From Glycomyces paridis (GTDB lineage: Bacteria; Actinomycetota; Actinomycetes; Mycobacteriales; Micromonosporaceae), in contig NZ_STGX01000009.1 in assembly GCF_004912155.1 (NCBI RefSeq), positions 145,984 through 209,983 of the forward strand: a stretch of DNA of 64,000 bases. Direction: 5' to 3'. Each line of letters starts with the position of its first letter. The first letter of the stretch is position 1. The notes beneath the pieces were generated by a model. It ran no database searches. It saw nothing but the letters and a program-made list of their open reading frames with translations, and was not told the DNA's origin. A program made the position numbers and the translations under genes. Below, in pieces: positions 26,250-34,476 of this stretch.

Positions 26250-26660
26250 ATGCGTAAGGCTCTCATCGTCGCCGGCGCCGCCGCCGGTGCCGTCGCCGCC
26301 CTCGGCTCCGCCGGAACCGCGATGGCCCAGAACTCGGGCGTCATGGCCGGTCCGGTCAGCCTCGTCAACGTCGACGCCTCCAGCGCGGCGCACTGGCAGA
26401 TCTGCGGTCAGAACATCCTGACCACGTCGTTCAACCAGGTCTGCGACAACCGCGACCACATCGGCGACGGTCCCCAGTCGGGCGTCATGGCCGGCGACGT
26501 GTCGCTCGCCAACCTCGACATCTCGGACGCCGCCCACTGGCAGATCTGCGGCCAGAACGTCGGCGTCGCGCCGTCGCTCAACCAGCAGTGCCTGAACTAC
26601 GACCACGTCGGCGACAACGGCGACCACCCCGACAAGGGTCACGACCAGGGCGACTACTAG
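26250..26660 (+). CDS. Small secreted protein with two CG-type two-cysteine repeats, copy 3
   Basis: A 136-residue paralogue. The first 27 residues are identical to copy 2, and the repeats are nearly identical to copies 1 and 2. It differs by an acidic/His tail (DNGDHPDKGHDQGDY) after the second repeat that could bind metal or face solvent. GAAAGGAAC lies before ATG 26250. Similarity of copies 2 and 3 at the DNA level indicates recent duplication or gene conversion. Confidence 0.8.
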   Translation: MRKALIVAGAAAGAVAALGSAGTAMAQNSGVMAGPVSLVNVDASSAAHWQICGQNILTTSFNQVCDNRDHIGDGPQSGVMAGDVSLANLDISDAAHWQICGQNVGVAPSLNQQCLNYDHVGDNGDHPDKGHDQGDY

Positions 26661-26702
26661 ACCGCCGCACTCCCCGGTTTGGTCGAGAAAGGGTTGAGGA
26701 AC

Positions 26703-27206
26703 ATGCGCAACACCACCATTGCAGCCGTCGCCGCGGCCGCAGCCGCGGCGGCGGCGCTCTCGGGAGCGTCCGCGTCGGCCTCGACTCCCGACTGGCTCAC
26801 GGTCGTCGACGTGGAGTCCGAGTACGACTCGGTGCTGCCGGCCGTGTGCGAGGCCGACGAACTCGGCCCGCTCGCGCAGTCGACGTGCGGCACCGTCCTC
26901 GGCTCCCCGTCGCAGGACGAGCTGGCCGCGAACGGCGTGCCGCTGCCGGAGTCCCCCGGGGGCTACGGCGGGATGCCGGCCGTCGCGAACGTCGACCTGC
27001 GCGACTTCGCCAAGTGGCAGGTCTGCGGCATCGCGGTCGCCTCGACGACCCAGTCGTTCGACTGCGACAACTCGATCCCCGGCCCGACCGAACCGGTGGG
27101 TCCCGGGAGCGGGGTCTCGCTGGTCAACGCGGACGTCACCGGAGCGCTCCAGTGGTCCGTCTGCGGCATCGCCGTCGCGCAGTCGGCGGTGGCGACCTCC
27201 TGCTGA
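26703..27206 (+). CDS. Secreted protein with diverged two-cysteine repeats
   Basis: A 167-residue protein beginning MRNTTIAAVAAAAAAAAALS (signal peptide, cleavage near SASAS). It shares the repeat core of the three preceding genes in diverged form: 'FAKWQVCGIAVAS' followed by DCDN, and 'ALQWSVCGIAVAQ' ending in a C-terminal Cys. A further N-terminal region has two Cys (AVCEAD, STCGTV). The pattern W-x-V/I-C-G-x-x-V ... C is thus common to all four genes. ATG 26703 is preferred to the upstream GTG 26679 because it gives a clean signal peptide and GAGGA stands just before it. It closes the operon-like set and is followed by a strong hairpin. Confidence 0.75.
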   Translation: MRNTTIAAVAAAAAAAAALSGASASASTPDWLTVVDVESEYDSVLPAVCEADELGPLAQSTCGTVLGSPSQDELAANGVPLPESPGGYGGMPAVANVDLRDFAKWQVCGIAVASTTQSFDCDNSIPGPTEPVGPGSGVSLVNADVTGALQWSVCGIAVAQSAVATSC

Positions 27207-27247
27207 TCGGCACGCGGCGCCGGCCGGCGCCGCCGCCTTCATACCCA

Positions 27248-27277
27248 AGCGGCCGGAGTCCTCGGACTCCGGCCGCT
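27248..27277. terminator. Strong bidirectional terminator hairpin
   Basis: AGCGGCCGGAGTCC (27248-27261) pairs with GGACTCCGGCCGCT (27264-27277). It separates the convergent repeat-protein and GH95 genes. A 20-base perfect palindrome of GC (27214-27233) lies just upstream. Confidence 0.8.
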
Positions 27278-27287
27278 CCCCTGTGTC

Positions 27288-29567
27288 CTATGCGCCGATC
27301 GCCGGGCGCCACGTCTCTCCGGCCGCGAGGTCCTTGCGGCCCAGGCGGACGCCGTTCACCTGCACGTGGACGGCGGTGTCGACCTCGGCGCGCAGCGCGA
27401 CCTCCGCGACCCTCCCGTCCCGCCACGCCAGGCTCGCGACGGTGACGCCGCCGCGGGCCCGCAGGCCCCGGACCTCGCCCTCGGGCCAGGCCGAGGGCAG
27501 CGCGGGCAGCAGCTCGACCACGGGCACGCCGTCGACGGCGCGGTGCGACTGCACGAGCATCTCGGCGATCGCGGCGGTGGTGCCGAAGTTCCCGTCTATC
27601 TGGAACGGCGGGTGCGCGCACAGCAGCGAGGAGTAGACGCCGCCGTCGGCGTACTCGGCCCCGGCCCCGCGGAACCCGACCGGGGTCAGGAACTCCCCGA
27701 GCAGCCGGTGCGCCCGGTCGCCGTCGCCCAGACGCGCCCACAGCGCGGTCTTCCACGCCAGGGACCAGCCGGTGCCCGCGTCCCCTCTCGCCTCCAGGCT
27801 CGCGCGCGCGGCGTCGAGCAGCTCGGGCTCGTCGGCGAGCGAGTCGCCGGGGAAGACCCCGTACAGGTGCGAGACGTGCCGGTGGTGCGGCTCGGCCTCC
27901 TCGCGCTCGGCGGCCCATTCGAGCAGGCGCCCGTCGGCGCCGACCTTCGGGACGGCCAGGCGGGGCATGGCCTCCTTGATGCCCTCCACGAGCTGGAGGT
28001 CCGCGCCGTGCAGGGTCTCGGCGACCACGTCGGCCGCTTCGAGGACGAACGCGAACAGCTCCCGGACCAGGGCCGTGTCCATGCCGGTGGTCTCGTCCAC
28101 CGCCGAGTTCCCTTGCGGCGTGGCGAACTCGTTCTCGGGGCTCGTCGCCGGGCTCGTCACGAGCGTGCCGTCCGAGCCCTCGGTGAGCCGGTCGAACGCG
28201 AACCGCGCCGCGCCGAGCGCGATCGGGAGCCGGTCGGCCAGGAACTCCTCGTCGCGGCCGAACCGCCAGTGCTCGGCGAGGTGCATCGACAGCCACAGGC
28301 CGGCCATCGGCCAGGACTGCCAGCAGGCCCGGCCGTCCACAGGGGTGGTCAGACGCCAGAAGTCGGTGTTGTGGTGGCAGCACCAGCCGCCCGCGCCGTA
28401 CAGGCGCCGGGCGGTCTCGGCGCCGGCCTCGGCGAGCTCGCCGACGAGGTCGAACAGGGGCTCGTGGAACTCCGGCAGGCCGCAGGTCTCGGCCGGCCAG
28501 TAGTTCATCTCGACGTTGATGTTCGTCGTGTAGTCGCAGTTCCACGGCGGCGTGACCTCGCGGTTCCAGATGCCCTGGAGGTTCGCGGCCTGCGTGCCGG
28601 GCCGCGAGGAGGCGGCCAGGAGGTAGCGTCCGAACTGGAACGCGAGCACCGCCAGGCCCTCGTCGCCCTCGCCCGACGCGCGCCGCCGCAGCCGTTCGGC
28701 GGTCGACGCCCCGGTCTCGGCGGCGGGCAGGTCCAGTTCCACCCGGTCCATGACGGACCGGTGCGCCGCGACGTGCGCCGCCAGCAGCGCCGCCCAGCCG
28801 TTCGCCGCCGCCCTCCGCGAGTCGCTTTGCGCCGCTTCGAACGCGGCGTTCCGGTCCTCGCCGGAGTGCAGCGAGAGGTAGACCTCCACGAGGCGGCAGC
28901 CTGAGAAGCGGTGCCCGCCGCTGCGCGGGGTCACGTCCCCGTCGGCGCGCAGCTGCGCGTTGAGCCCCAGGCCCCGCACGCCCTCGGTGGTCGAGTAGTC
29001 GGGGACGCCGTCGGCGACGCTCACCGGCGCGTGCCCGGTGAAGCGCAGCTCGTCGTAGTCGGCCAGGGTGCTGCCGCGCTCGTGCGGCCAGTCGAATTCC
29101 AGGTCGAGGTCGAAGGGCTCGCCCAGGGGCTCCACGGTGGTCCACCGGACCGCGAGCACGCCGTGCGCGGCCGAAACGAACGCCTCCTGGCGGACCCGGC
29201 CGCGCACCACCGTCGCCACGCCGTCGCGCAGGTCCAGCTCCCGGTGCTCGGGAGCCGCGTCGTCGGAGTGCGTCGCGACGAGGGACCCGGCGGGCTGGTA
29301 GGCCTCGGGGCTGCTGCCGCGCATACCGGTCAGCACCTGGTCGGCGGCGTGGAACTCGCCGCGGCGCACCAGTTCGGCGGCCTCGGCGGCGAGCCCTTCG
29401 GCGCCTTCGGGGATCGCCCACGACCCGTCGCCGGACCAGAATCCGTCCTCGTTCAGGTCGATCCGGCGGCCCCACAGCATCGCGCCGACGCGGCCGTCGC
29501 CGAGGGGCAGGCCGTCGTGCCATTCGCTTGCGGGCGTGTCGTAGACGAGCTTCAATGCCTCTGCCAT
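27288..29567 (-). CDS. Glycoside hydrolase family 95 (alpha-L-fucosidase-like)
   Basis: A 759-residue GH95 enzyme, normal length for the family. The N-terminal domain starts 'EWHDGLPLGDGRVGAMLWG' with 'LNEDGFWSGDG' (about 38-48), as in family members. The (alpha/alpha)6 catalytic domain contains 'TTNINVEMNYWPAETCGL' (about 342-359), where the two Asn of N-I-N correspond to residues that activate water in characterised GH95 fucosidases. GH95 enzymes release alpha-1,2-L-fucose or L-galactose from glycans. No signal peptide is visible, so a cytoplasmic role on imported oligosaccharides is likely. ATG 29567 has no ribosome site but a TAGGAT hexamer six bases upstream. Confidence 0.92.
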   Translation of the reverse strand: MAEALKLVYDTPASEWHDGLPLGDGRVGAMLWGRRIDLNEDGFWSGDGSWAIPEGAEGLAAEAAELVRRGEFHAADQVLTGMRGSSPEAYQPAGSLVATHSDDAAPEHRELDLRDGVATVVRGRVRQEAFVSAAHGVLAVRWTTVEPLGEPFDLDLEFDWPHERGSTLADYDELRFTGHAPVSVADGVPDYSTTEGVRGLGLNAQLRADGDVTPRSGGHRFSGCRLVEVYLSLHSGEDRNAAFEAAQSDSRRAAANGWAALLAAHVAAHRSVMDRVELDLPAAETGASTAERLRRRASGEGDEGLAVLAFQFGRYLLAASSRPGTQAANLQGIWNREVTPPWNCDYTTNINVEMNYWPAETCGLPEFHEPLFDLVGELAEAGAETARRLYGAGGWCCHHNTDFWRLTTPVDGRACWQSWPMAGLWLSMHLAEHWRFGRDEEFLADRLPIALGAARFAFDRLTEGSDGTLVTSPATSPENEFATPQGNSAVDETTGMDTALVRELFAFVLEAADVVAETLHGADLQLVEGIKEAMPRLAVPKVGADGRLLEWAAEREEAEPHHRHVSHLYGVFPGDSLADEPELLDAARASLEARGDAGTGWSLAWKTALWARLGDGDRAHRLLGEFLTPVGFRGAGAEYADGGVYSSLLCAHPPFQIDGNFGTTAAIAEMLVQSHRAVDGVPVVELLPALPSAWPEGEVRGLRARGGVTVASLAWRDGRVAEVALRAEVDTAVHVQVNGVRLGRKDLAAGETWRPAIGA

Positions 29568-29573
29568 GACCCG

Positions 29574-29579
29574 ATCCTA
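29574..29579 (-). promoter_or_regulatory. -10 hexamer TAGGAT six bases before the GH95 start (leaderless)
   Basis: On the minus strand TAGGAT is followed by CGGGTC and ATG 29567, giving an expected transcription start at the initiation codon. Confidence 0.6.
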
Positions 29580-29668
29580 TAGGATTCCCGGTCCGCTTCG
29601 GCGCCGGGTGAGGGCGCCCCGCCGCGGCCCCGGTCTCCGAGGATGCTTCACTCTGACGTGTTGCAACC

Positions 29669-29689
29669 TCACGTTCGCAGTGAACGTGA
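29669..29689. promoter_or_regulatory. Perfect inverted repeat TCACGTTC-N5-GAACGTGA
   Basis: Eight-base arms separated by five bases, 68 bases before GTG 29758 and about 100 bases from the divergent GH95 gene. A good candidate operator for the LPXTG protein gene; the regulator is unknown. Confidence 0.5.
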
Positions 29690-29757
29690 ATGGTGTGCCC
29701 CAACCCCGAACCCGGCACGTTCGCTCCCTAGGCAGCACTACACGGAGAGCATTCACA

Positions 29758-30459
29758 GTGGAACGCAATCGATCCCTCACCTCCCGCGGCGCGCTCGGCC
29801 TGGCCGCCGCCGCGGGCCTCACCGGCGTCCTCGCCTTCGGCTCGCCCGCCCACGCGGCGGTCGCCGTGATCCCCATCAACGGCGGCAACGTGCCCACGAC
29901 CGCCGAGGACTTCAAGGACAACTCCTGCGACAACCTCCCCGGCGACCTCGCCGCGGACGTCGACGGCTGGGTCTTCGTGCTGCCGGCGGCCGCCGGCGCC
30001 GAAGGCAACTTCATCTCGGTCACCGCCACCTTCGAGGACGGCGACGGCGGCGAGCACGTCCTCACCACCGACGCCGACGGCGGCATCGTCTCCGGCAGCG
30101 GCGACAACAAGGCCTACATCATCACCCCCGCGGGCTGGACCCTCACCGACGCCGAGGCCGAGGTCGAGGACCCCGCCGAAGGCGCCAAGTTCAACCTCAC
30201 CCACGCGTGCCCCGGCTCGCCGGGCGAGAACCCGTCCAGCCCCGAGGAGAGCCCCTCGGCCCCCGGTTCGGAGAGCCCCAGCGCCCCCGGCTCCGAGAGC
30301 CCCTCGGCGCCCGGTGAGGAGTCGACCACCCCGGTCGGCTCGACCCTCCCGACCACCGGTACGCCGCTGACGATCACCCTCGTCTCGGCCGCGGCCCTCG
30401 CCGCCGCCGGAGCGGTCCTGTTCCTGATGCGCCGCCGCCGCGCGGCCCAGGACTGGTAG
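29758..30459 (+). CDS. Sortase-anchored (LPXTG) secreted protein, paralogue 1
   Basis: A 233-residue wall protein: signal peptide (about 1-35, cleavage after AHA), a domain of about 125 residues, a Pro/Ser/Glu stalk with SPSAPGSE repeats, then LPTTG, a hydrophobic span and the basic tail RRRRAAQDW. The domain has the landmarks '[11 protein letters not shown]', '[10 protein letters not shown]', '[19 protein letters not shown]' and a Cys pair (SCDN ... HACPG). It may be a beta-sandwich adhesin or sheath domain; I know no named family. GTG 29758 has GGAGAG eight bases upstream. The next gene has the same domain, so this is a tandem duplication. No sortase gene is in the window. Confidence 0.8.
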   Translation: MERNRSLTSRGALGLAAAAGLTGVLAFGSPAHAAVAVIPINGGNVPTTAEDFKDNSCDNLPGDLAADVDGWVFVLPAAAGAEGNFISVTATFEDGDGGEHVLTTDADGGIVSGSGDNKAYIITPAGWTLTDAEAEVEDPAEGAKFNLTHACPGSPGENPSSPEESPSAPGSESPSAPGSESPSAPGEESTTPVGSTLPTTGTPLTITLVSAAALAAAGAVLFLMRRRRAAQDW

Positions 30460-30483
30460 TCCCCAAGGCCGAAAGGCCCCCGC

Positions 30484-30514
30484 GACGCCCCCGAGGCACT
30501 GCCTCGGGGGCGTC
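30484..30514 (+). terminator. Intrinsic terminator-like hairpin after LPXTG gene 1
   Basis: GACGCCCCCGAGGC (30484-30497) pairs with GCCTCGGGGGCGTC (30501-30514) around ACT, followed by GTCGTCTTC. Confidence 0.8.
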
Positions 30515-30716
30515 GTCGTCTTCGTGGGATTAAGGACCGTTTTGGCAGGTCAGCCGTTCGGTCGAGTACACGATCATCCGAATGAGACGCAACTTCGCGT
30601 TCCCCGGCGGCGTGAATCCAGCGCCCGATCCTCATCGAAGCGCGGCCGACATCGCCGTCGAATCCGGTGCGTTCGACCCTTCGGCCCTTCGACCACCCAT
30701 CACGGAGTCAACCATC

Positions 30717-31754
30717 TTGAAACTCACCAGAAGACACAAGACGCTCGGCGCGATCGCCGCGGCCGGCCTCGCCGCCGCGACGGCGCTGGCGTTCGCCGTG
30801 CCCGCGATGGCGGGCGGCCTCTCCACCATCGACATCAACCCCGGCAACGTGCCCACGACCGCCGAGGACTTCAAGAACAGCTGCGACCAGATCCCCGGCG
30901 ACACCGCCTACTGGCTCGACGGCTGGGTGTTCGTGCTGCCCTCCTCGGTGGGCGCCAAGGGCAACTTCAAGTACATCGAAGCGGTCTTCCAGGACGAGGA
31001 CGGCAACGTCGTGCGGTTCAACACCGACGACGACGGCGGCATCGTCTCCGGGAGCGGCGACAACAAGGCCTACATCATCACGCCCGCCGGGCTCACCCTC
31101 ATCGACGCCACGGCCGAGGTGAAGCTCAAGGACGAGGACGGCAACAAGAAGAAGCGGTTCAACCTGACGCACACCTGCCCGGCCACCGAGGAGCCCCCGG
31201 GGGAGGAGACCCCGAGCGAGGAGCCCACCACGGAGGAGCCGACCACCGAGGCGCCCACCACGGAGGAGCCCACGACCGACGCGCCGTCGTCCGAGGTTCC
31301 CACTTCGGAGGCACCGACCTCCGAGGCCCCGACGTCCGAAGCGCCGACCAGCGAGGCACCGACCTCTGAGGCTCCGACTTCTGAAGCGCCGACCAGCGAA
31401 GCGCCCACGTCCGAGGCACCGACGTCCGAGGCGCCCACCTCGGAAGCGCCGACTTCTGAAGCGCCCACGAGCGACGCGCCGTCGTCCGAGGTTCCCTCTT
31501 CCGAGGCGCCGACCTCTGAAGCGCCGACCGAGGAGTCCTCCAGTCCTGCCGAGGAGACGTCGAGCCCGGCCGAGTCGAGCGCCGAGGCCGAGCCGTCGAG
31601 TTCGGCGCCTGCGGAGGTCTCGACCTCACCGGCCGGGTCGATCCTGCCGACCACGGGTTCGTCGCTCTCGTTCGTGCTGGTCGCCGCCGGCGTCCTCATG
31701 GCCGCGGGCGTCGTGCTCCTGGTCTTCATGCGCCGCAGGCGCGAGACCGCTTAG
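30717..31754 (+). CDS. Sortase-anchored (LPXTG) secreted protein with long Thr/Ser/Glu/Pro stalk, paralogue 2
   Basis: A 345-residue paralogue of the previous gene. Signal peptide about 1-31 (cleavage after AMA), the same domain ('[11 protein letters not shown]', '[10 protein letters not shown]', '[19 protein letters not shown]', cysteines SCDQ and HTCPA), then an APTSE pentapeptide stalk of more than 100 residues, LPTTG, a membrane span and RRRRETA. I chose TTG 30717 because GGAG lies nine bases upstream and the product then begins directly with the signal peptide [16 protein letters not shown]; the frame is open further upstream but adds residues with no signal-peptide character. The longer stalk would display the same domain further from the wall. 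Confidence 0.8.
   Translation: MKLTRRHKTLGAIAAAGLAAATALAFAVPAMAGGLSTIDINPGNVPTTAEDFKNSCDQIPGDTAYWLDGWVFVLPSSVGAKGNFKYIEAVFQDEDGNVVRFNTDDDGGIVSGSGDNKAYIITPAGLTLIDATAEVKLKDEDGNKKKRFNLTHTCPATEEPPGEETPSEEPTTEEPTTEAPTTEEPTTDAPSSEVPTSEAPTSEAPTSEAPTSEAPTSEAPTSEAPTSEAPTSEAPTSEAPTSEAPTSEAPTSDAPSSEVPSSEAPTSEAPTEESSSPAEETSSPAESSAEAEPSSSAPAEVSTSPAGSILPTTGSSLSFVLVAAGVLMAAGVVLLVFMRRRRETA
31206..31545 (+). repeat. Low-complexity coding repeat (APTSE pentapeptide units)
   Basis: Imperfect 15-base units encode A-P-T-S-E and variants (TTEEP, SSEVP) in tandem within LPXTG protein 2. Synonymous differences between units show the repeat is old or under codon-level drift rather than freshly expanded. Confidence 0.85.
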
Positions 31755-32180
31755 GACCGCACGGCGGCGGTACCGTCCTCACGCTCGGATTCGTGATCGA
31801 ACTGTGATGCAACCGAGCGCGACACCGCCGCGTTTAGCAGTTGTCTCAAGGCAGGAGGCCCGGCGCGCGAGCGACGGGCCGGAGACGACGGACTACCGCC
31901 CGCTGCTTGACGGTGCGGTCCTTGTCGAGCCCCCGGAATCCTGCCACCGGGGGCTCGACCCTAATCGACGCCCCGGAGCCGTCCCCCCCTTGGCTCCGGG
32001 GCGTCGCTGTTCTCCGCGTCATATCGCGTGCGTAAAACTCATGTTTCGCGCGCCCGAACGCTTTGCTTTCGTTGGCGGACCCGGTACATTACCCGCAGGT
32101 TCAGTACCCGCCCCATTACCCTGTTTCCCGAGGTGCCTGCTGCCCGGCATCCACCGCGCCTTCACAGGAGTGCCCGCCAC
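31755..32180. other. Intergenic region with two strong hairpins
   Basis: The 426-base gap contains no supported gene. It has two stem-loops (listed separately) that probably end the LPXTG transcript, and nearer 32180 a TACATT hexamer (about 32088) that could be the -10 element of the permease gene. No purine riboswitch consensus was seen. Confidence 0.5.
31924..32005 (+). terminator. Tandem stem-loops downstream of LPXTG gene 2
   Basis: Stem 1: GTCGAGCCCCCGG (31924-31936) with CCGGGGGCTCGAC (31947-31959). Stem 2: GACGCCCCGGAGCC (31967-31980) with GGCTCCGGGGCGTC (31992-32005), followed by GCTGTTCT. Two consecutive perfect stems suggest a strong double terminator. Confidence 0.65.
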
Positions 32181-33587
32181 ATGGCCACCGAAGCCACCAA
32201 GAAGAAGGACGCGCCCGAGCCCGGACTCGGCCGCGTCGACAAGTACTTCGGGATGACCGAGAACAAGACCAACTGGAAGCGCGAGGTCCTCGCCGGGACC
32301 ACGACGTTCCTGGCAATGGCCTACATCCTCGCCGTCAACCCCGGCATCCTCAGTTTCGGTCTCTCCGAGGCCCTGAACCCGGCCGAGCCGCTGGCGGCGA
32401 TCGCCAACGGCACCGCCCCCGACCCGGGGGCGATCTTCACGGCCACCGCGCTCGCCTCGGCACTCGGCTGCCTCGTCATGGGCCTGTGGGCCCGCTACCC
32501 GATCGCCACCGCGCCCGGCATGGGCCTGAACGCGTTCTTCGCGTTCACCGTGGTCCTCACCCTCGGCATCCCGTGGCAGACCGCGCTCACCGGCACGCTC
32601 GTGTCCGGCGTCCTGTTCTTCCTCCTCGCCGTGACCGGCGCGCGCGAGTACATCATCAACGCCATTCCCGCCCAGCTCAAACTGGCCGTGGGCGCGGGCA
32701 TCGGACTGTTCATCGCGTTCATCGGCCTCAAGAACGGCGGGCTCGTCGTCGGCTCCGACGCGACGCTGGTGAAGATCGGCGACTTCTCGGAAGGCACCGT
32801 GCTCCTCACGGTGTTCGGCCTCGTCGTCACCGCCGTGTTCATGGTCCTCGGCTGGAAGGGCGGCGTCTTCTACGGGATGCTCGCCACGCTCGGCCTCGGC
32901 CTCGCGACCGGCGTCATCGACCTCCAGCTGGCCGAAGGGTTCACGCCGAACCTCGACGCGGCGGGCGCGGCCTTCACCGGCTTCGAGGACGCCTTCACCG
33001 TCCACATGATCGCGGTCATCCTGACCATGCTGTTCGTGGACTTCTTCGACACCGCCGGGACGCTGTTCGCCGTGGCCGGCCAGGCCGGGCTCGTCAAGGA
33101 CGGCAAGCTCCCGCGCGCCGGGCGCGCCCTCGCCACCGACTCGATCGCGACCTCGGCGGGCGCCGTGCTCGGCACCTCGACCACCACGGCCTACATCGAG
33201 TCCACCGCGGGCGTCTCCGTCGGCGGCCGGACCGGTTTGACCGCCGTGACCACCGGGTTCTGGTTCCTCGTGTCGCTGGTGGCGTTCCCGGTGTTCGGCC
33301 TGGTCGCCAACAACCCGTCGGTGACCGCGCCCGCGCTCATCGTCGTGGGCGTGCTCATGGCGAAGGCGCTCGGCGAGATCGAATGGGTGAAGCTCGAGTA
33401 CGCGATTCCGGCGTTCCTCATCGTCGCCGCGATGCCGCTGACCTACTCGATCTCCAACGGCATCGCCCTGGGCCTGGTGTTCTTCCCGATCATGATGGCC
33501 GCCAAGGGCCGCTGGAAGGAAGTCCACCCGATCGCCTGGGTGCTCATGCTCGCCTCGATCGGGTACTTCCTGTTCCTGACCGAGTAA
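32181..33587 (+). CDS. NCS2-family purine (adenine/guanine/hypoxanthine) permease, AzgA type
   Basis: A 468-residue membrane transporter that imports purine bases by proton symport. The N-terminal 'GRVDKYFGMTENKTNWKREV' and 'LAGTTTFLAMAYILAVNPGI' (first span, about 40-60) are hallmarks of the AzgA/PbuG/PbuO branch, as are 'ARYPIATAPGMGLNAFFAF' and 'FFDTAGTLFAVAGQAGL' (about 292-308). About 12-14 spans and the total length fit the family. ATG 32181 has AGGAG ten bases upstream; the longer upstream frame adds no conserved sequence. It is monocistronic between terminators. Which base is preferred cannot be read from sequence. Confidence 0.92.
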   Translation: MATEATKKKDAPEPGLGRVDKYFGMTENKTNWKREVLAGTTTFLAMAYILAVNPGILSFGLSEALNPAEPLAAIANGTAPDPGAIFTATALASALGCLVMGLWARYPIATAPGMGLNAFFAFTVVLTLGIPWQTALTGTLVSGVLFFLLAVTGAREYIINAIPAQLKLAVGAGIGLFIAFIGLKNGGLVVGSDATLVKIGDFSEGTVLLTVFGLVVTAVFMVLGWKGGVFYGMLATLGLGLATGVIDLQLAEGFTPNLDAAGAAFTGFEDAFTVHMIAVILTMLFVDFFDTAGTLFAVAGQAGLVKDGKLPRAGRALATDSIATSAGAVLGTSTTTAYIESTAGVSVGGRTGLTAVTTGFWFLVSLVAFPVFGLVANNPSVTAPALIVVGVLMAKALGEIEWVKLEYAIPAFLIVAAMPLTYSISNGIALGLVFFPIMMAAKGRWKEVHPIAWVLMLASIGYFLFLTE

Positions 33588-33618
33588 CGCGGTCTCGCGG
33601 AGCAGCCCTCCGGAACGC

Positions 33619-33655
33619 GGACGCCCCGGGAGTCGAGTCGACTCCCGGGGCGTCC
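33619..33655. terminator. Near-perfect palindromic hairpin, bidirectional terminator
   Basis: GGACGCCCCGGGAGTCGA and its reverse complement flank a single central base; an actual hairpin would open a few central pairs. It separates the convergent permease and small membrane-protein genes. Confidence 0.82.
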
Positions 33656-33671
33656 TCCGTTCTCGGGTCTT

Positions 33672-34379
33672 TTACGCGGGCAGGTAGGTCTGGACCCAGT
33701 AGGTGACGATGCGGTCCTGGGAGTCGTTCTCCTCCAGGCTCTCCGAGACGGCGACGGTGAGGCGGGTCGTCTCGGGGTTCCACACGCACAGCGAGGTGCC
33801 GCCGCTGAGGCCGGTGAGGCCGTCGTCGGCGAAGCTGAGCTGGAGGTTCAGGAGGGCGTTCGCGCCGCCGGCCGCGTTGACCGCGTCCATGCAGTCCTCG
33901 GGGGAGGGCGATCCGGCGTCGAGGGGCGCGGCCGCGGTCGTGCCGGCGCTGGTGAGCGAGGCGACGTAGATGCCGTCGCCGTTCTCGCACGGGTTCCAGA
34001 TGAGGTCGTCGGTCGCCTCGGCGCGGATGCTGGAGCTCGCGACGGGCTGCATCGGGTCCCCGAACTCGGCGTCGAAGTCGACGTGGAGGTACTGGCAGTC
34101 GCCCGCCGCGTCCTCCACGGTGGTCAGTATGAGCTGGGCGCCGGGGTTCTCGGGGGTCCAGGTGCTCTCGGGCGCGGGGGCCGCCGCCGTGGTGCCCTCT
34201 TCGGCGGCCTCGTCGGCGGCCTCGTCGGCGGCGTCCTGGCCGGTCTGCTCGGTCTCGGCGGCGTCCTTCGCGGGGTCGTCGCCGCGCAGCTGCTGGACGC
34301 CGACCATGATGCCCACGACGCTGGCGACGACGCCGATCACCGCGGCGATGACGCCGAGCGCTCCTTTTGCGGAATTCAC
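33672..34379 (-). CDS. Membrane-anchored extracytoplasmic protein of unknown function
   Basis: A 235-residue protein with one N-terminal membrane anchor (about 8-30, LGVIAAVIGVVASVVGIMVG), an acidic Ala/Glu/Asp-rich linker (about 38-70), and a domain of about 160 residues with four cysteines (DCQYLH, NPCENG, DCMDAV, LCVWNP) that could form two disulfides. No family recognised. Two GTG codons (34385, 34379) are possible; 34379 is preferred because TAGCAT lies exactly six bases before it. Single-gene unit. Confidence 0.7.
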   Translation of the reverse strand: MNSAKGALGVIAAVIGVVASVVGIMVGVQQLRGDDPAKDAAETEQTGQDAADEAADEAAEEGTTAAAPAPESTWTPENPGAQLILTTVEDAAGDCQYLHVDFDAEFGDPMQPVASSSIRAEATDDLIWNPCENGDGIYVASLTSAGTTAAAPLDAGSPSPEDCMDAVNAAGGANALLNLQLSFADDGLTGLSGGTSLCVWNPETTRLTVAVSESLEENDSQDRIVTYWVQTYLPA

Positions 34380-34385
34380 CGGCAC

Positions 34386-34391
34386 ATGCTA
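34386..34391 (-). promoter_or_regulatory. -10 hexamer TAGCAT six bases before GTG 34379 (leaderless)
   Basis: Same hexamer and same six-base gap as upstream of the lipoprotein at 10578. It decides between two adjacent GTG codons. Confidence 0.55.
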
Positions 34392-34476
34392 CTTCGCCGC
34401 GACTCGCGCGCGGTGTCTGAAACGAGCGGGGCCGGACGCGCATCGCGTCCGACCCCGTCCCGGTTTCCTTGCGGCG

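Noticed and set aside
31206..31545. Regular repeats resembling a CRISPR-like or satellite array
   Set aside because: The units are 15 bases, in frame, without unique spacers, and encode a Thr/Ser/Glu/Pro stalk.
31755..32180. Possible purine riboswitch upstream of the NCS2 permease
   Set aside because: The stem-loops are simple perfect hairpins of terminator type. The conserved loop and junction bases of purine riboswitches are not present.
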